From Cohnella sp. CFH 77786 (GTDB taxonomy: Bacteria; Bacillota; Bacilli; Paenibacillales; Paenibacillaceae): a stretch of DNA of 64,000 nucleotides. The notes beneath the pieces are model-generated. The model was not told the origin of the DNA, searched no databases, and worked only from the letters and a program-made list of their open reading frames with translations. This document shows positions 23,580-31,850 of this stretch, piece after piece; the stretch's first letter is position 1; every line of letters starts with the position of its first letter. The stretch spans positions 1 through 64,000 of the forward strand of contig NZ_WJIB01000026.1 of the NCBI RefSeq assembly GCF_019400745.1. Direction: 5' to 3'. The position numbers and the translations under genes are program-made.

Positions 23580-25223
23580 TCACGGCCTCATCTCGTCCCT
23601 GTATTGCTGGGGGGTTCGTCCCGTCATTTTCTTGAAAATCCGGCTGAAATACTCCGGATTCGGATAGCCGACGCGCTCGGCGATTTCGAACAGCTTCATG
23701 CCGCCGCCCATGAGTTCGATCGCCTTCCGGACGCGAAGCCGGGTCAGGTAGACGATGAAGTTCTCGCCGGTTTCCTTCGCGAACTGCTTGCTCAGATGGC
23801 TTTCGGATACGCCGATCCATTCGCTGACTTGGCCGAGGGAAATCGGCTCCGGATAGTGCCGCTCGATATAGCGGATCGCTTTGTCGACGAGGCGGGGTGA
23901 CGAATCCGCCGCGCGGCGCCGGGGGTCGAGCAGCGATGCCGCTTTGCCGGCCAAGTCCGACAGCCATTGCTCGATCTCCGCCAGCCGGTTCATCTGCAGA
24001 AGGCGTTCTGGAGGCGGGGGATCCTGCTCCGACAACGCATCCCAATCGAACCCATGCGCGCCTAGCAGCGCCCCGATCTCCCACAAGAGCGTGCGGATCG
24101 ACTGCTTGACCTCCGCTCCGGGGCGCGTCCGGAAGCTTCTCCAATAACGGATGCCCCTCGCCCACTCCTCTTCCCAAGGTTCTCCATTCTCCAAGGCGCG
24201 AAGCAGCGGCTTGCGATCCCACGGATCCGCCTGCAGCCTCGCTTCCTCCGCCGTCGGCACTCCATGCTCCGGGTAAAACACCTTCCGCTCGGGCTCGTAG
24301 AAACGCAATCGGACCCATTCGCGGGCTTGCGCGTAACGCTCATTCCAGCCCGAAGGGCCTCGGACGGCATCCGACACGCCAATCCAGGCGGAGAGGTTCA
24401 AATATTGCTTCAAATGGCTGACCGCCCGGTCGATCGTTTCGGCAAGCCGGATTCGCCGTTTGTGCAGACTCATGGCGGCCGAGGGGGCGAACGTGATGAG
24501 CAGCGCGAATTCCTGCGCGCCCATCCGGAGGACGAGCGCCTCCGCGTGCCCGCTCTCGTCCGCGGCCTGGCGGACGGTATGCAGAATATACCTGGCCGTT
24601 TGGTCGTCCGGCCCGGCTCCCCCCGCCTGGCTGCCGGTCATATCCACTTCGATGCAAGCCACCGCCTGCTCCGAAGCTTCCGCCTCCCGCAGCCACCTGA
24701 GCCAGTCAACGTCGGACGCCAAGGCCGTCCTTGCCGGTCCCTCTACTCCCGAGAGGAGTTCCATAACCGCCTGCTCCCGAAGCTTGAGCCGCTCCGCCTG
24801 CCGTTCCTTCCGCAGCCGGTCGTCCTGCTGCAGCCTGTCCTTGAGCCGTGCCGCGGCTTTGCGGATCACCGCGTTCATCGGCCCCTGCTCCATCGTCGCC
24901 TTCACGATATAGTCGACCGCGCCGAGCAGGAACGCCTGCCGTACGTAGTCGTATTCCGGATAAGCGCTGAGCACGACCACGAGCGGCTTGGCCGGCATGT
25001 CCATTCGCCCGAGCCGCTCCAGGAATTCGATTCCGTCCATCTCCGGCATCCGGATATCGATGACGACGAGATCGATCCCGCCCTCGCGTTCGAGCAGCCG
25101 GAGCGCTTCGGCGCCGTCCGACGCTTCGGCGACGACTTCGCACTCATGCTCCTCCCAAGCGATCATTTCCCTTAAAGCGATGCGAACGAGCGGTTCGTCA
25201 TCCGCCAATATCACGCGAAACAC
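23580..25223 (-). CDS. YesN-type response regulator with AraC DNA-binding domain
   Basis: 547 residues from a GTG start. The receiver domain has Asp56 (LVVIDIRMP); a long middle region follows; the AraC HTH pair is at about 440-540 (ISLGQVSEWIGVSESHLSKQ and YPNPEYFSRIFKKMTGRTPQQY). It probably activates importer operon 2, whose binding-protein gene begins 111 bases downstream, after receiving phosphate from the kinase 3 bases upstream. Confidence 0.93.
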   Translation of the reverse strand: MFRVILADDEPLVRIALREMIAWEEHECEVVAEASDGAEALRLLEREGGIDLVVIDIRMPEMDGIEFLERLGRMDMPAKPLVVVLSAYPEYDYVRQAFLLGAVDYIVKATMEQGPMNAVIRKAAARLKDRLQQDDRLRKERQAERLKLREQAVMELLSGVEGPARTALASDVDWLRWLREAEASEQAVACIEVDMTGSQAGGAGPDDQTARYILHTVRQAADESGHAEALVLRMGAQEFALLITFAPSAAMSLHKRRIRLAETIDRAVSHLKQYLNLSAWIGVSDAVRGPSGWNERYAQAREWVRLRFYEPERKVFYPEHGVPTAEEARLQADPWDRKPLLRALENGEPWEEEWARGIRYWRSFRTRPGAEVKQSIRTLLWEIGALLGAHGFDWDALSEQDPPPPERLLQMNRLAEIEQWLSDLAGKAASLLDPRRRAADSSPRLVDKAIRYIERHYPEPISLGQVSEWIGVSESHLSKQFAKETGENFIVYLTRLRVRKAIELMGGGMKLFEIAERVGYPNPEYFSRIFKKMTGRTPQQYRDEMRP

Positions 25224-25226
25224 GGT

Positions 25227-27062
25227 TTAAGCCCCCTTGCCCGGCGCCGCTTTCTGCGATTCCGGGTCTTTTTCCAGCCATGGCAGAAGCAGCGTGATTC
25301 TCGTGCCGTCTCCTACGCTGCTTGCGATCGTCATGCCGTACGCAGGTCCGTAGTTTAATTGGATCCGGCGGTGCACGTTGCGGAGTCCGATGCCGTTAAA
25401 CGTCTCGCCGCTCGTCTCCCGCCCGAGGAGTTCCGCTTCTCCCTCGAAGCCTTTGCCGTTGTCCTCCACCGCGAATTCGACCGCGCCCTCCTCGGTCAGG
25501 CGCCCTTCGATGCGGATGGCGCCTTTGCGGTTCAAGCCGTGAAAGCCGTGGACGATCGAATTTTCGACCAGGGGCTGAAGCAGCAGCCGGAGCATGTAGG
25601 CCCCGCGGATCCGGCCGTCGATCTCCATCCGGATTTCGAAACGGTCCCCGTACCTCATTTTCATGATCGTGACATAGTGCTCCAGCAGCTGCAGTTCCTC
25701 GTCCACGGTCGTATGGCTTCCGCCGCGGTTAAACGCGGACGAGACCAGGTACATGAGCGCCTCCGTCATTTTCTGGATGTTGACGGACTTGGACATCATC
25801 GCCATGATCTTCATGGCGTTGAGCGTATTGACGAGAAAATGCGGATTGATCTGCGATTGCAGCGCCGTAATCTCCGCGCGGGAACGCTGAGCCTCCTTCT
25901 CCTCGCGTTCCCGGATCAATTCCTCGATCCTCGCCGTCATCTCGTTGAAGCTGGAACCGAGGACGAACACCTCCGCAGGGCCCGAAGCTTCGATCCGCAC
26001 TTCCTGGAAGTTGCCGGTCTTGAGCCGGTTCATCTGCCGGACGAGCGATTTGATCGGCCCCGCGATGCTGCGGACGAGGAAGAAGGAGACGATCAGGAAC
26101 ACGATCAGGCCCAGCGTCGAAACCAGCATCGTCCGGTTGTATACCTGCCGGACGTCCGACAGCATCTCTTCGTATGGGATGACGTGAACGTATTTCCAGT
26201 CGGTGTTCTCCGACGTCAAGTAGAGGACGAAAGACCGTTTGCCCCCGTCTTTGACGACGTAGCTGCCCCTCGGCCCGCGAAGCGCCTCCCGAACCGCGGG
26301 CACTTGGCCGACCCCGCCTCGGATCATCCCGTCATCGCTGGCGGTAATCACGGAGCCGTCCTTCGACAATACGAGGAAATATCCGGGCTCCGGCACCTTC
26401 GTTCGCAGCAGCTGCTGGAACACGCTCCCCCGGAAAATGAAATACGCGTTCTCCACGGAGTAGAACGACGAAGCGAACCGGGGCGCAACGGAAACGGTGA
26501 TGTCCATTCGCCCGGGCGTTCCCGTCCCGAGGTTCGACCCGGCGCCGAACAAATGCACCTTGTTCACGTTCGCGGCCGACCGCTTGAACCATTCGGAATT
26601 CCGCAGGTCCTCTTCGCGGAGCCCCAGAAACTGCTTGTATTCGTAGACGCCGCCGCCCCGGAAGAAGAACAGCGCCGCCGCGATGTCCGAGGTGTAATGG
26701 AAATAGTTGCTGAGCTGGTGATCCAGCTCGACGCTCGCTTCGTAGCTCGCTTGAGGGTTCCCGGTCTCGCTGGCGTGCAGCTTGGTGGCGGTCGCGAACA
26801 CTTTCTCGTCGTTGGCGATGGTGGCGATCGTATGAACGATTCGGCTGGCTTCGGAATCGAGCGAGTAGGAGACCTGCTCAAGCGTCTGCATCGCCCTCGT
26901 CGTCACGTTGTCGTACAGCACGGCGTTAAACGAGCGGACGGCGAACCAGGTGACGAAAAGGATGGGTAAGATGAGCATGAGGAAGAAGGAGACGTACAAA
27001 ATCGTGGCGATGTGCCACCGCCTGGCACCGAGCAGCCGGTTTCGGATGAATCGCAAACGCAT
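25227..27062 (-). CDS. YesM-type membrane sensor histidine kinase
   Basis: 611 residues: N-terminal membrane segment (about 15-40), extracellular dCache-like region, second membrane segment near 315-335, HAMP, His_kinase motif SQINPHFLVNTLN (phospho-His about 415), and HATPase_c with ENSIVHG and DNGKGFEGE. It is the sensor for the regulator at 23580. Its promoter region abuts the 14-copy repeat array beginning at 27232. Confidence 0.92.
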   Translation of the reverse strand: MRLRFIRNRLLGARRWHIATILYVSFFLMLILPILFVTWFAVRSFNAVLYDNVTTRAMQTLEQVSYSLDSEASRIVHTIATIANDEKVFATATKLHASETGNPQASYEASVELDHQLSNYFHYTSDIAAALFFFRGGGVYEYKQFLGLREEDLRNSEWFKRSAANVNKVHLFGAGSNLGTGTPGRMDITVSVAPRFASSFYSVENAYFIFRGSVFQQLLRTKVPEPGYFLVLSKDGSVITASDDGMIRGGVGQVPAVREALRGPRGSYVVKDGGKRSFVLYLTSENTDWKYVHVIPYEEMLSDVRQVYNRTMLVSTLGLIVFLIVSFFLVRSIAGPIKSLVRQMNRLKTGNFQEVRIEASGPAEVFVLGSSFNEMTARIEELIREREEKEAQRSRAEITALQSQINPHFLVNTLNAMKIMAMMSKSVNIQKMTEALMYLVSSAFNRGGSHTTVDEELQLLEHYVTIMKMRYGDRFEIRMEIDGRIRGAYMLRLLLQPLVENSIVHGFHGLNRKGAIRIEGRLTEEGAVEFAVEDNGKGFEGEAELLGRETSGETFNGIGLRNVHRRIQLNYGPAYGMTIASSVGDGTRITLLLPWLEKDPESQKAAPGKGA

Positions 27063-27231
27063 GCACCTCTTTTATGAAGAACGATTGGCAGCAATCCGCC
27101 GGCCGAAAGTCAGCTCTAGAAACCGCTTGCAGGGGCAGTTTGGTCAGAATATTGTACCATATCGACGAATTTCGCCAAGGGGGAGGGAGAGGAGAACCGC
27201 CGCTTCCTCGTACCCGCGACTTATTAGATTA

Positions 27232-27930
27232 GCGAGTGGTCACGCGAACGGTCGGAATAGCGTCGGAGAGACGCTAATCAGCGAGTGGTCACGCGAATCG
27301 GTCGGAATAGCGGCGGAGAGACGCTAATCAGCGAGTGGTCATGCGAATCGGTCGGAATAGCGGCGGAGAGACGCTAATTAGCGAGTGGTCATGCGAATCG
27401 GTCGGAATAGTGGCGGAGAGACGCTAATCAGCGAGTGGTCATGCGAGTCGGTCGGAATAGCGGCGGAGAGACGCTAATCAGCGAGTGGTCATGCGAATCG
27501 GTCGGAATAGCGGCGGAGAGACGCTAATCAGTGAGTGGTCATGCGAGTCGGTCGGAATAGTGGCGGAGAGACGCTAATCAGCGAGTGGTCATGCGAATCG
27601 GTCGGAATAGCGGCGGAGAGACGCTAATCAGCGAGTGGTCATGCGAGTCGGTCGGAATAGTGGCGGAGAGACGCTAATCAGCGAGTAGTCATGCGAATCG
27701 GTCGGAATAGCGGCGGAGAGACACTAATCAGCGAGTGGTCATGCGAATCGGTCGGAATAGCGGCGGAGAGACGCTAATCAGCGAGTGGTCATGCGAGTCG
27801 GTCGGAATAGTGGCGGAGAGACGCTAATCAGCGAGTGGTCATGCGAGTCGGTCGGAATAGTGGCGGAGAGACGCTAATCAGCGAGTGGTCATGCGAGTCG
27901 GTCGGAATAGTGGCGGAGAGACGCTAATCA
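27232..27930. repeat. 50-bp tandem repeat, 14 copies
   Basis: The first unit is 49 bp and the next thirteen are exactly 50 bp. Two coupled variable positions define type A (GAATCG with AGCGGCGG) and type B (GAGTCG with AGTGGCGG), which often alternate, so the array grew partly by 100-bp dimers. Each unit holds a short dyad, TAGCG-N9-CGCTA. No start codon or ribosome site supports coding. 27063-27231, between the kinase start and the array, shows nothing recognisable beyond promoter space. Confidence 0.95.
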
Positions 27931-28016
27931 GACCTATTGAACGGTGCACCGATAAATAAGACAGCTCGCCAGTGCCGGCCAACGCTATTCTCCTCCGTTA
28001 AAGCACCTTTCGGATG

Positions 28017-28095
28017 CGATAAGCTCGCGGGAGGAGCTTATCGTGCGGAAACGGGGGGGCCGAGGATGCGATAAGCTCGCGGGAAGAGCTTATCG
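28017..28095. repeat. pair of 52-bp-spaced identical hairpins
   Basis: Perfect 10-bp stem CGATAAGCTC / GAGCTTATCG with a 7-base loop occurs at 28017-28043 and again at 28069-28095, with matching flanks (GGATG before, TGCGG after). It is a two-copy member of the same intergenic repeat style as the neighbouring arrays. No coding signal is seen across it. Confidence 0.85.
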
Positions 28096-28211
28096 TGCGG
28101 GTACCTTTCCAGGGTAAGGACAAACCCCGCTCCCGCGCCTTCGCTTGGGCTGCGCCCTCAAGCAGAACGAATTCAAACATATTTATCCTAAACACTATCA
28201 TGACAAGCAAA

Positions 28212-28232
28212 GCCTCGGCCGGTGGCCGAGGC
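28212..28232 (-). terminator. possible terminator for the alpha-galactosidase transcript
   Basis: Perfect 9-bp stem GCCTCGGCC / GGCCGAGGC with a 3-base loop, followed on the minus strand by TTTGCTTGT. It lies about 180 bases past the galactosidase stop, beyond the 51-bp repeats. Confidence 0.5.
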
Positions 28233-28250
28233 GCTTACTCCGATATTGGT

Positions 28251-28402
28251 GGCACTTTATTCCTCAACTCCGCCGCTCTCCCGCCATTTCAGCGGAATTA
28301 AGGCACTTTATTCCTCAACTCCGCCGCTCTCCCGCCATTTCAGCGGAATTAAGGCACTTTGTACCTCAACTCCGCCGCTCTCCCGCCATTTCGGCAGAAT
28401 GA
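28251..28402. repeat. 51-bp tandem repeat, 3 copies
   Basis: Units start at 28251, 28302 and 28353; the third carries a few substitutions and ends close to the galactosidase stop at 28416. The unit length equals that of the array at 130, but the sequence is unrelated. Confidence 0.9.
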
Positions 28403-28415
28403 CGTCATTTCGATA

Positions 28416-30608
28416 CTATTCCGCCTTCAACTTCAACACGAGGCTGGCGAAGTCGCCGTGCAGTTGCGGGACGTTGAACCCGAAGTTCATGAGCCGGTCG
28501 CCCGCGAACTTGCCCTCCACCCCGTCGATCACGTAACCGAGGGCGGGATCCAGCCCCCGAAGCTTGAACCGCTTGAGCGGCGGATTCGGTTCGGCCAGCG
28601 TGCGGAAGTAGAACGCGACGGCTTCGCGGCGGTCCTCCGACACGAACATCCACGCCGTCTCGTTGCCTTCGAACGGGCTCCGGAGGCGGTACAAGTCCCC
28701 CGTTTGGATCAGCCCGCGCAGCTCCTTGTAGGCAGCGACCTGCCGTTTGACGACCGCTTTCTCCGCCTCGTCGAACTTGGTCAAATCCAGCTCGTATCCG
28801 AAGTTCCCCGACATCGCGACGTCGCCCCGGATTTCCAGCGACGTCCGCCGCCCGACCTGATGGTTCGGCACGTCGGACACGTGGGCGCCCATGGAGCTGA
28901 CCGGATAGACCATGCTCGTTCCGTATTGGATTTTCAGGCGCTCGATCGCGTCGGTATCGTCGCTCGTCCACGTCTGGGGCATGTAGTACAGCAAGCCCGG
29001 GTCGAAACGGCCGCCTCCGCCGGAGCAGCTCTCGAACAGGATGTGCGGATAAGCGGAGGTGATCCGCCCGAGCAGCTCGTACAGCCCCAGCATATACCGG
29101 TGGGCCGTCTCGGTTTGGCGGTCCTCCGGCAGCAAGGCGGAGCCGATTTCCGACATGTTGCGGTTCATGTCCCATTTGACGTACGAGATGGGACAGGTCG
29201 AGAAAATATCGCTCAGGGCGCCGTACAAGTAGTCCCGAACGTCCTGCCGCGACAGGTCGAGGATGAGCTGACGACGCGCCGGCGTCCTTCTCCGTCCGGG
29301 TACATGCAGGCACCAGTCCGGATGGGCGCGGTACAGGTCGCTGTCCGGCGATACCATTTCCGGCTCGAACCACAGCCCGAACTGCAAGCCGGCAGCGTTC
29401 ACCCTTTCCGCCAGATCCCGCAATCCGTTCGGCAGCTTCTTGCGGTCGACGACCCAGTCTCCCAGGGAGCTGTGGTCGTTGTCGCGTTTGCCGAACCAGC
29501 CGTCGTCCAGCACGAACAGCTCGATGCCGAGCTCCGCTCCCGCTTTGGCGATAGACTCGATTTTGTCGGCGTTGAAATTGAAATAGGTCGCTTCCCAGTT
29601 GTTGACGAGAATCGGGCGGGGCTTGTCCCGGTGGGTTCCCCTGCACAGCCGCGTCCGGTACAACCGATGATACGTCCGCGACATGCCGCCCAAGCCTTCC
29701 GGCGAGTAGACGAGCACCGCTTCGGGAGTCTGGAACGTCTCTCCCGCCGAGAGCTTCCACGAGAAGTCGAACGGGTTCAGCCCGATCGACACCCGCGTCA
29801 TGTCGAACTGGTCGACTTCCGCCTGGGCCATGAAATTACCGCTGTACACGAGACTGAATCCGTAAGCGTCGCCCTGGTCCTCATCCGCATTCGGGCGCAC
29901 CAGCGCCAGGAAAGGATTCATGTTGTGGCTGCTGGCGCCCCTGCGGCTCTCGATCCTTGTCCCGCCCGGCGCGACCGGCCTCCTCTGCACGTGCCGCTCG
30001 CGCGTCCAAGCTCCCGCCAGATAGAGACAATCGTAATCCCGGTCGTGGAAATCGACGCTGGCGCTCAAAGCGCGCAGCACCCGGATTTCCGAAGCTTCCC
30101 GTTCAAGCTGCAAACGGACGGATCGGGTTACGACGTTCATGCGAGCAAACACGGTATAGCTGAGCGTAACCGTGAGACCGCTGTAATCGTCCCCGAGCGT
30201 CAGCTCGAGCGTGTCCGCTTCCGAGTCCGATTCCGCGTACACCGCCGGAAGACCTTGCAGCTTAGGCTTGCCTGCGTATATCCGGTGGTCGCGGTATTGC
30301 AGCTCCGTAATCCGGGTTCCGTCCGCCAGCTGGACCTGGTAGGCCGGCTCGCGGAAATCGCTCGTTCCGTACTGCGGATACTCCTGCGGAAGGGTGTCCA
30401 GCGAAATCGAATAATCGTCCTCCACCGGATTCGGACTGAACGAGGCGCGCTCCACGCGCGGAAGCATCCCACTCCAATCCATGCCGTCGCGCAGACGTTT
30501 GCCCCAATGGAGATGGACGGGATAGCCGCGGACGATTTGGATGGCGTAGCTCATTTCGTCCGAGTGCAGGTGGAAGATGTTCTCGGTTGGGTGGTGGGTG
30601 ATGGGCAT
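28416..30608 (-). CDS. GH36 alpha-galactosidase
   Basis: 730 residues, normal for bacterial GH36. An N-terminal beta-sandwich is followed by the (beta/alpha)8 barrel with NNWEATYFNF (about 336) and LDDGWFG (about 368). The nucleophile is Asp480 in YVKWDMNR, the substrate loop is SCSGGGGRFD, and the acid/base is Asp550 in QTWTSDDTD. It hydrolyses terminal alpha-1,6-galactose from melibiose, raffinose or galactomannan fragments. There is no signal peptide, so it is cytosolic and needs an importer. It lies 16 bases after a LacI gene, which probably regulates it. Confidence 0.95.
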   Translation of the reverse strand: MPITHHPTENIFHLHSDEMSYAIQIVRGYPVHLHWGKRLRDGMDWSGMLPRVERASFSPNPVEDDYSISLDTLPQEYPQYGTSDFREPAYQVQLADGTRITELQYRDHRIYAGKPKLQGLPAVYAESDSEADTLELTLGDDYSGLTVTLSYTVFARMNVVTRSVRLQLEREASEIRVLRALSASVDFHDRDYDCLYLAGAWTRERHVQRRPVAPGGTRIESRRGASSHNMNPFLALVRPNADEDQGDAYGFSLVYSGNFMAQAEVDQFDMTRVSIGLNPFDFSWKLSAGETFQTPEAVLVYSPEGLGGMSRTYHRLYRTRLCRGTHRDKPRPILVNNWEATYFNFNADKIESIAKAGAELGIELFVLDDGWFGKRDNDHSSLGDWVVDRKKLPNGLRDLAERVNAAGLQFGLWFEPEMVSPDSDLYRAHPDWCLHVPGRRRTPARRQLILDLSRQDVRDYLYGALSDIFSTCPISYVKWDMNRNMSEIGSALLPEDRQTETAHRYMLGLYELLGRITSAYPHILFESCSGGGGRFDPGLLYYMPQTWTSDDTDAIERLKIQYGTSMVYPVSSMGAHVSDVPNHQVGRRTSLEIRGDVAMSGNFGYELDLTKFDEAEKAVVKRQVAAYKELRGLIQTGDLYRLRSPFEGNETAWMFVSEDRREAVAFYFRTLAEPNPPLKRFKLRGLDPALGYVIDGVEGKFAGDRLMNFGFNVPQLHGDFASLVLKLKAE

Positions 30609-30624
30609 GTTGTTTTTCCTCCGT

Positions 30625-31665
30625 TTACTTGTTTATGGCGGCGCCGCAGCTTTCCCTGACGACCAGCTTCGTGCCGATGACGACGCGCTGCGGAACCTCG
30701 CGGCCCTCAAACCGGTCCATCAGCAAGCCGACCGCGGCCCTGCCGACTTCTTCGGGATAGACCTTGACCGTCGTCAGGGGAGGCTCCACGAATGCCGAAA
30801 CTTCAATGTCATTGAATCCGATGACCGCCATTCCTTCCGGAACCTTAACGCCGCGTTCGCGAAGCGCCCGCAAGGCGCCGATGGCCATCGGGTCGCTGCT
30901 GACGAAGCAAGCCGTCGGCCGATCCGGCAATGCCAGAAGACGCAGCATCGCCTCGTACCCTCCCGACGATCTCCAATCGCCGGTCGCAACGAACTCGGGA
31001 TGGTACAACTCGCGTTCGCGCAAAAAACGTTCGAAATGGACGCGCCGGTCATCGTGGATCCTGCGTCCTTCGGACAGTCCCGGATCGAGAACGAATTCTT
31101 TCTCGCATCCGTCGATCAGGCCGATTTTAACGTGCCCGAGGCCGAGCAGATGGGATAGCGCATCCTCCATGGCTTGGCGGAAATCCAACTTAACGGAATC
31201 GCAACGACCGGAATCCCCCAGCTGGTTGACCAGGACGAGAGGTGTGCCGGGGGGCATTCTGGCTTCCAAATCCTCCGTATCGAAAGTACCGACCGCGATC
31301 AGCCCGTCCAATGCGGCAAAGTCGATTTCATCCTGCTGATCCCGGCGAAACCATCGAGGCTGGCCCAAGCCCAGCTCGCCGATTCTTCTGACGATCCCCC
31401 GACGGATGTAGGCGAAGTAAGGATCTTCCTCCTCACCGTCCAGCGAGACCGCCGTAAGAACGGCGAACATTCTCTCCGCCGCGTTGCGGCCGCGGTCGTA
31501 AGGGAGGATCCGATGCTTAGGCTTATAGCGCAGCTGCTCGGCCGCCCGATAGATGCGTTCCCGCGTTTCGACGCTGACGGACAGCTTCGGGTCGCGGTTG
31601 AGCACCCGGGAGACGGTGGCGATTGATACGCCGGACATCCGGGCGATATCTTTAATCGTTGCCAT
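30625..31665 (-). CDS. LacI-family transcriptional regulator
   Basis: About 346 residues from ATG 31665. The LacI HTH TIKDIARMSGVSIATVSRVLNRDPKLSV is at residues 3-30, followed by a periplasmic-binding-like effector domain (Peripla_BP_3) with typical SSDPMAIGALRALRERGVKVPEGMAVIGFNDIE. The closest recognised style is the MsmR/GalR group that controls alpha-galactoside use. It is cotranscribed with the alpha-galactosidase and probably represses its own promoter at 31683-31742. Confidence 0.92.
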   Translation of the reverse strand: MATIKDIARMSGVSIATVSRVLNRDPKLSVSVETRERIYRAAEQLRYKPKHRILPYDRGRNAAERMFAVLTAVSLDGEEEDPYFAYIRRGIVRRIGELGLGQPRWFRRDQQDEIDFAALDGLIAVGTFDTEDLEARMPPGTPLVLVNQLGDSGRCDSVKLDFRQAMEDALSHLLGLGHVKIGLIDGCEKEFVLDPGLSEGRRIHDDRRVHFERFLRERELYHPEFVATGDWRSSGGYEAMLRLLALPDRPTACFVSSDPMAIGALRALRERGVKVPEGMAVIGFNDIEVSAFVEPPLTTVKVYPEEVGRAAVGLLMDRFEGREVPQRVVIGTKLVVRESCGAAINK

Positions 31666-31682
31666 AAAACCCCACATTTTTA

Positions 31683-31742
31683 GTAAAATATTTAGTTCAT
31701 GTTTTACTCCATTATTATAACTTTATCGCCGGGTGCAGGCAA
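31683..31742 (-). promoter_or_regulatory. lacI-galactosidase promoter with downstream operator
   Basis: Minus strand: -35 TTGCCT (31737-31742), exactly 17-base spacer, -10 TATAAT (31714-31719). An inverted repeat GTAAAA-N13-TTTTAC (31683-31707) covers the expected transcription start. The LacI protein encoded next is the obvious candidate to bind it. Confidence 0.7.
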
Positions 31743-31773
31743 CGGGGGAAACTCGACCGCTGACGAAACAAAA

Positions 31774-31791
31774 AAATCCCTTGCGGGATTT
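31774..31791 (-). terminator. rho-independent terminator of the orphan binding-protein gene
   Basis: Stem AAATCCC / GGGATTT with a 4-base loop TTGC, running into seven T residues on the minus strand. It is the end of the transcript from 33203. Confidence 0.85.
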
Positions 31792-31848
31792 ATAAGGTGT
31801 ACTCGGCCGTCAAAATCATGCTGCCGTTGCGCGTACCGGCGTGCAGCT
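31790..31848 (-). pseudogene. possible 3' stub of a lost gene
   Basis: Directly after the binding-protein stop, in another frame, about 19 GC-rich codons read KELHAGTRNGSMILTAEYTL and stop just before the terminator stem. This looks like the tail of an older gene whose body was replaced by the AT-rich binding-protein/kinase block. It is too short to name a family and could be chance. Confidence 0.25.
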
Positions 31849-31850
31849 CC

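Noticed and set aside
27998..28210. Small minus-strand protein gene
   Set aside because: The frame crosses both copies of the duplicated hairpin, has no convincing ribosome site and shows no conserved motif.
28359..30659. Very long plus-strand open frame opposite the alpha-galactosidase
   Set aside because: It mirrors the GH36 gene, whose catalytic motifs are intact on the minus strand, and it has no recognisable domain.
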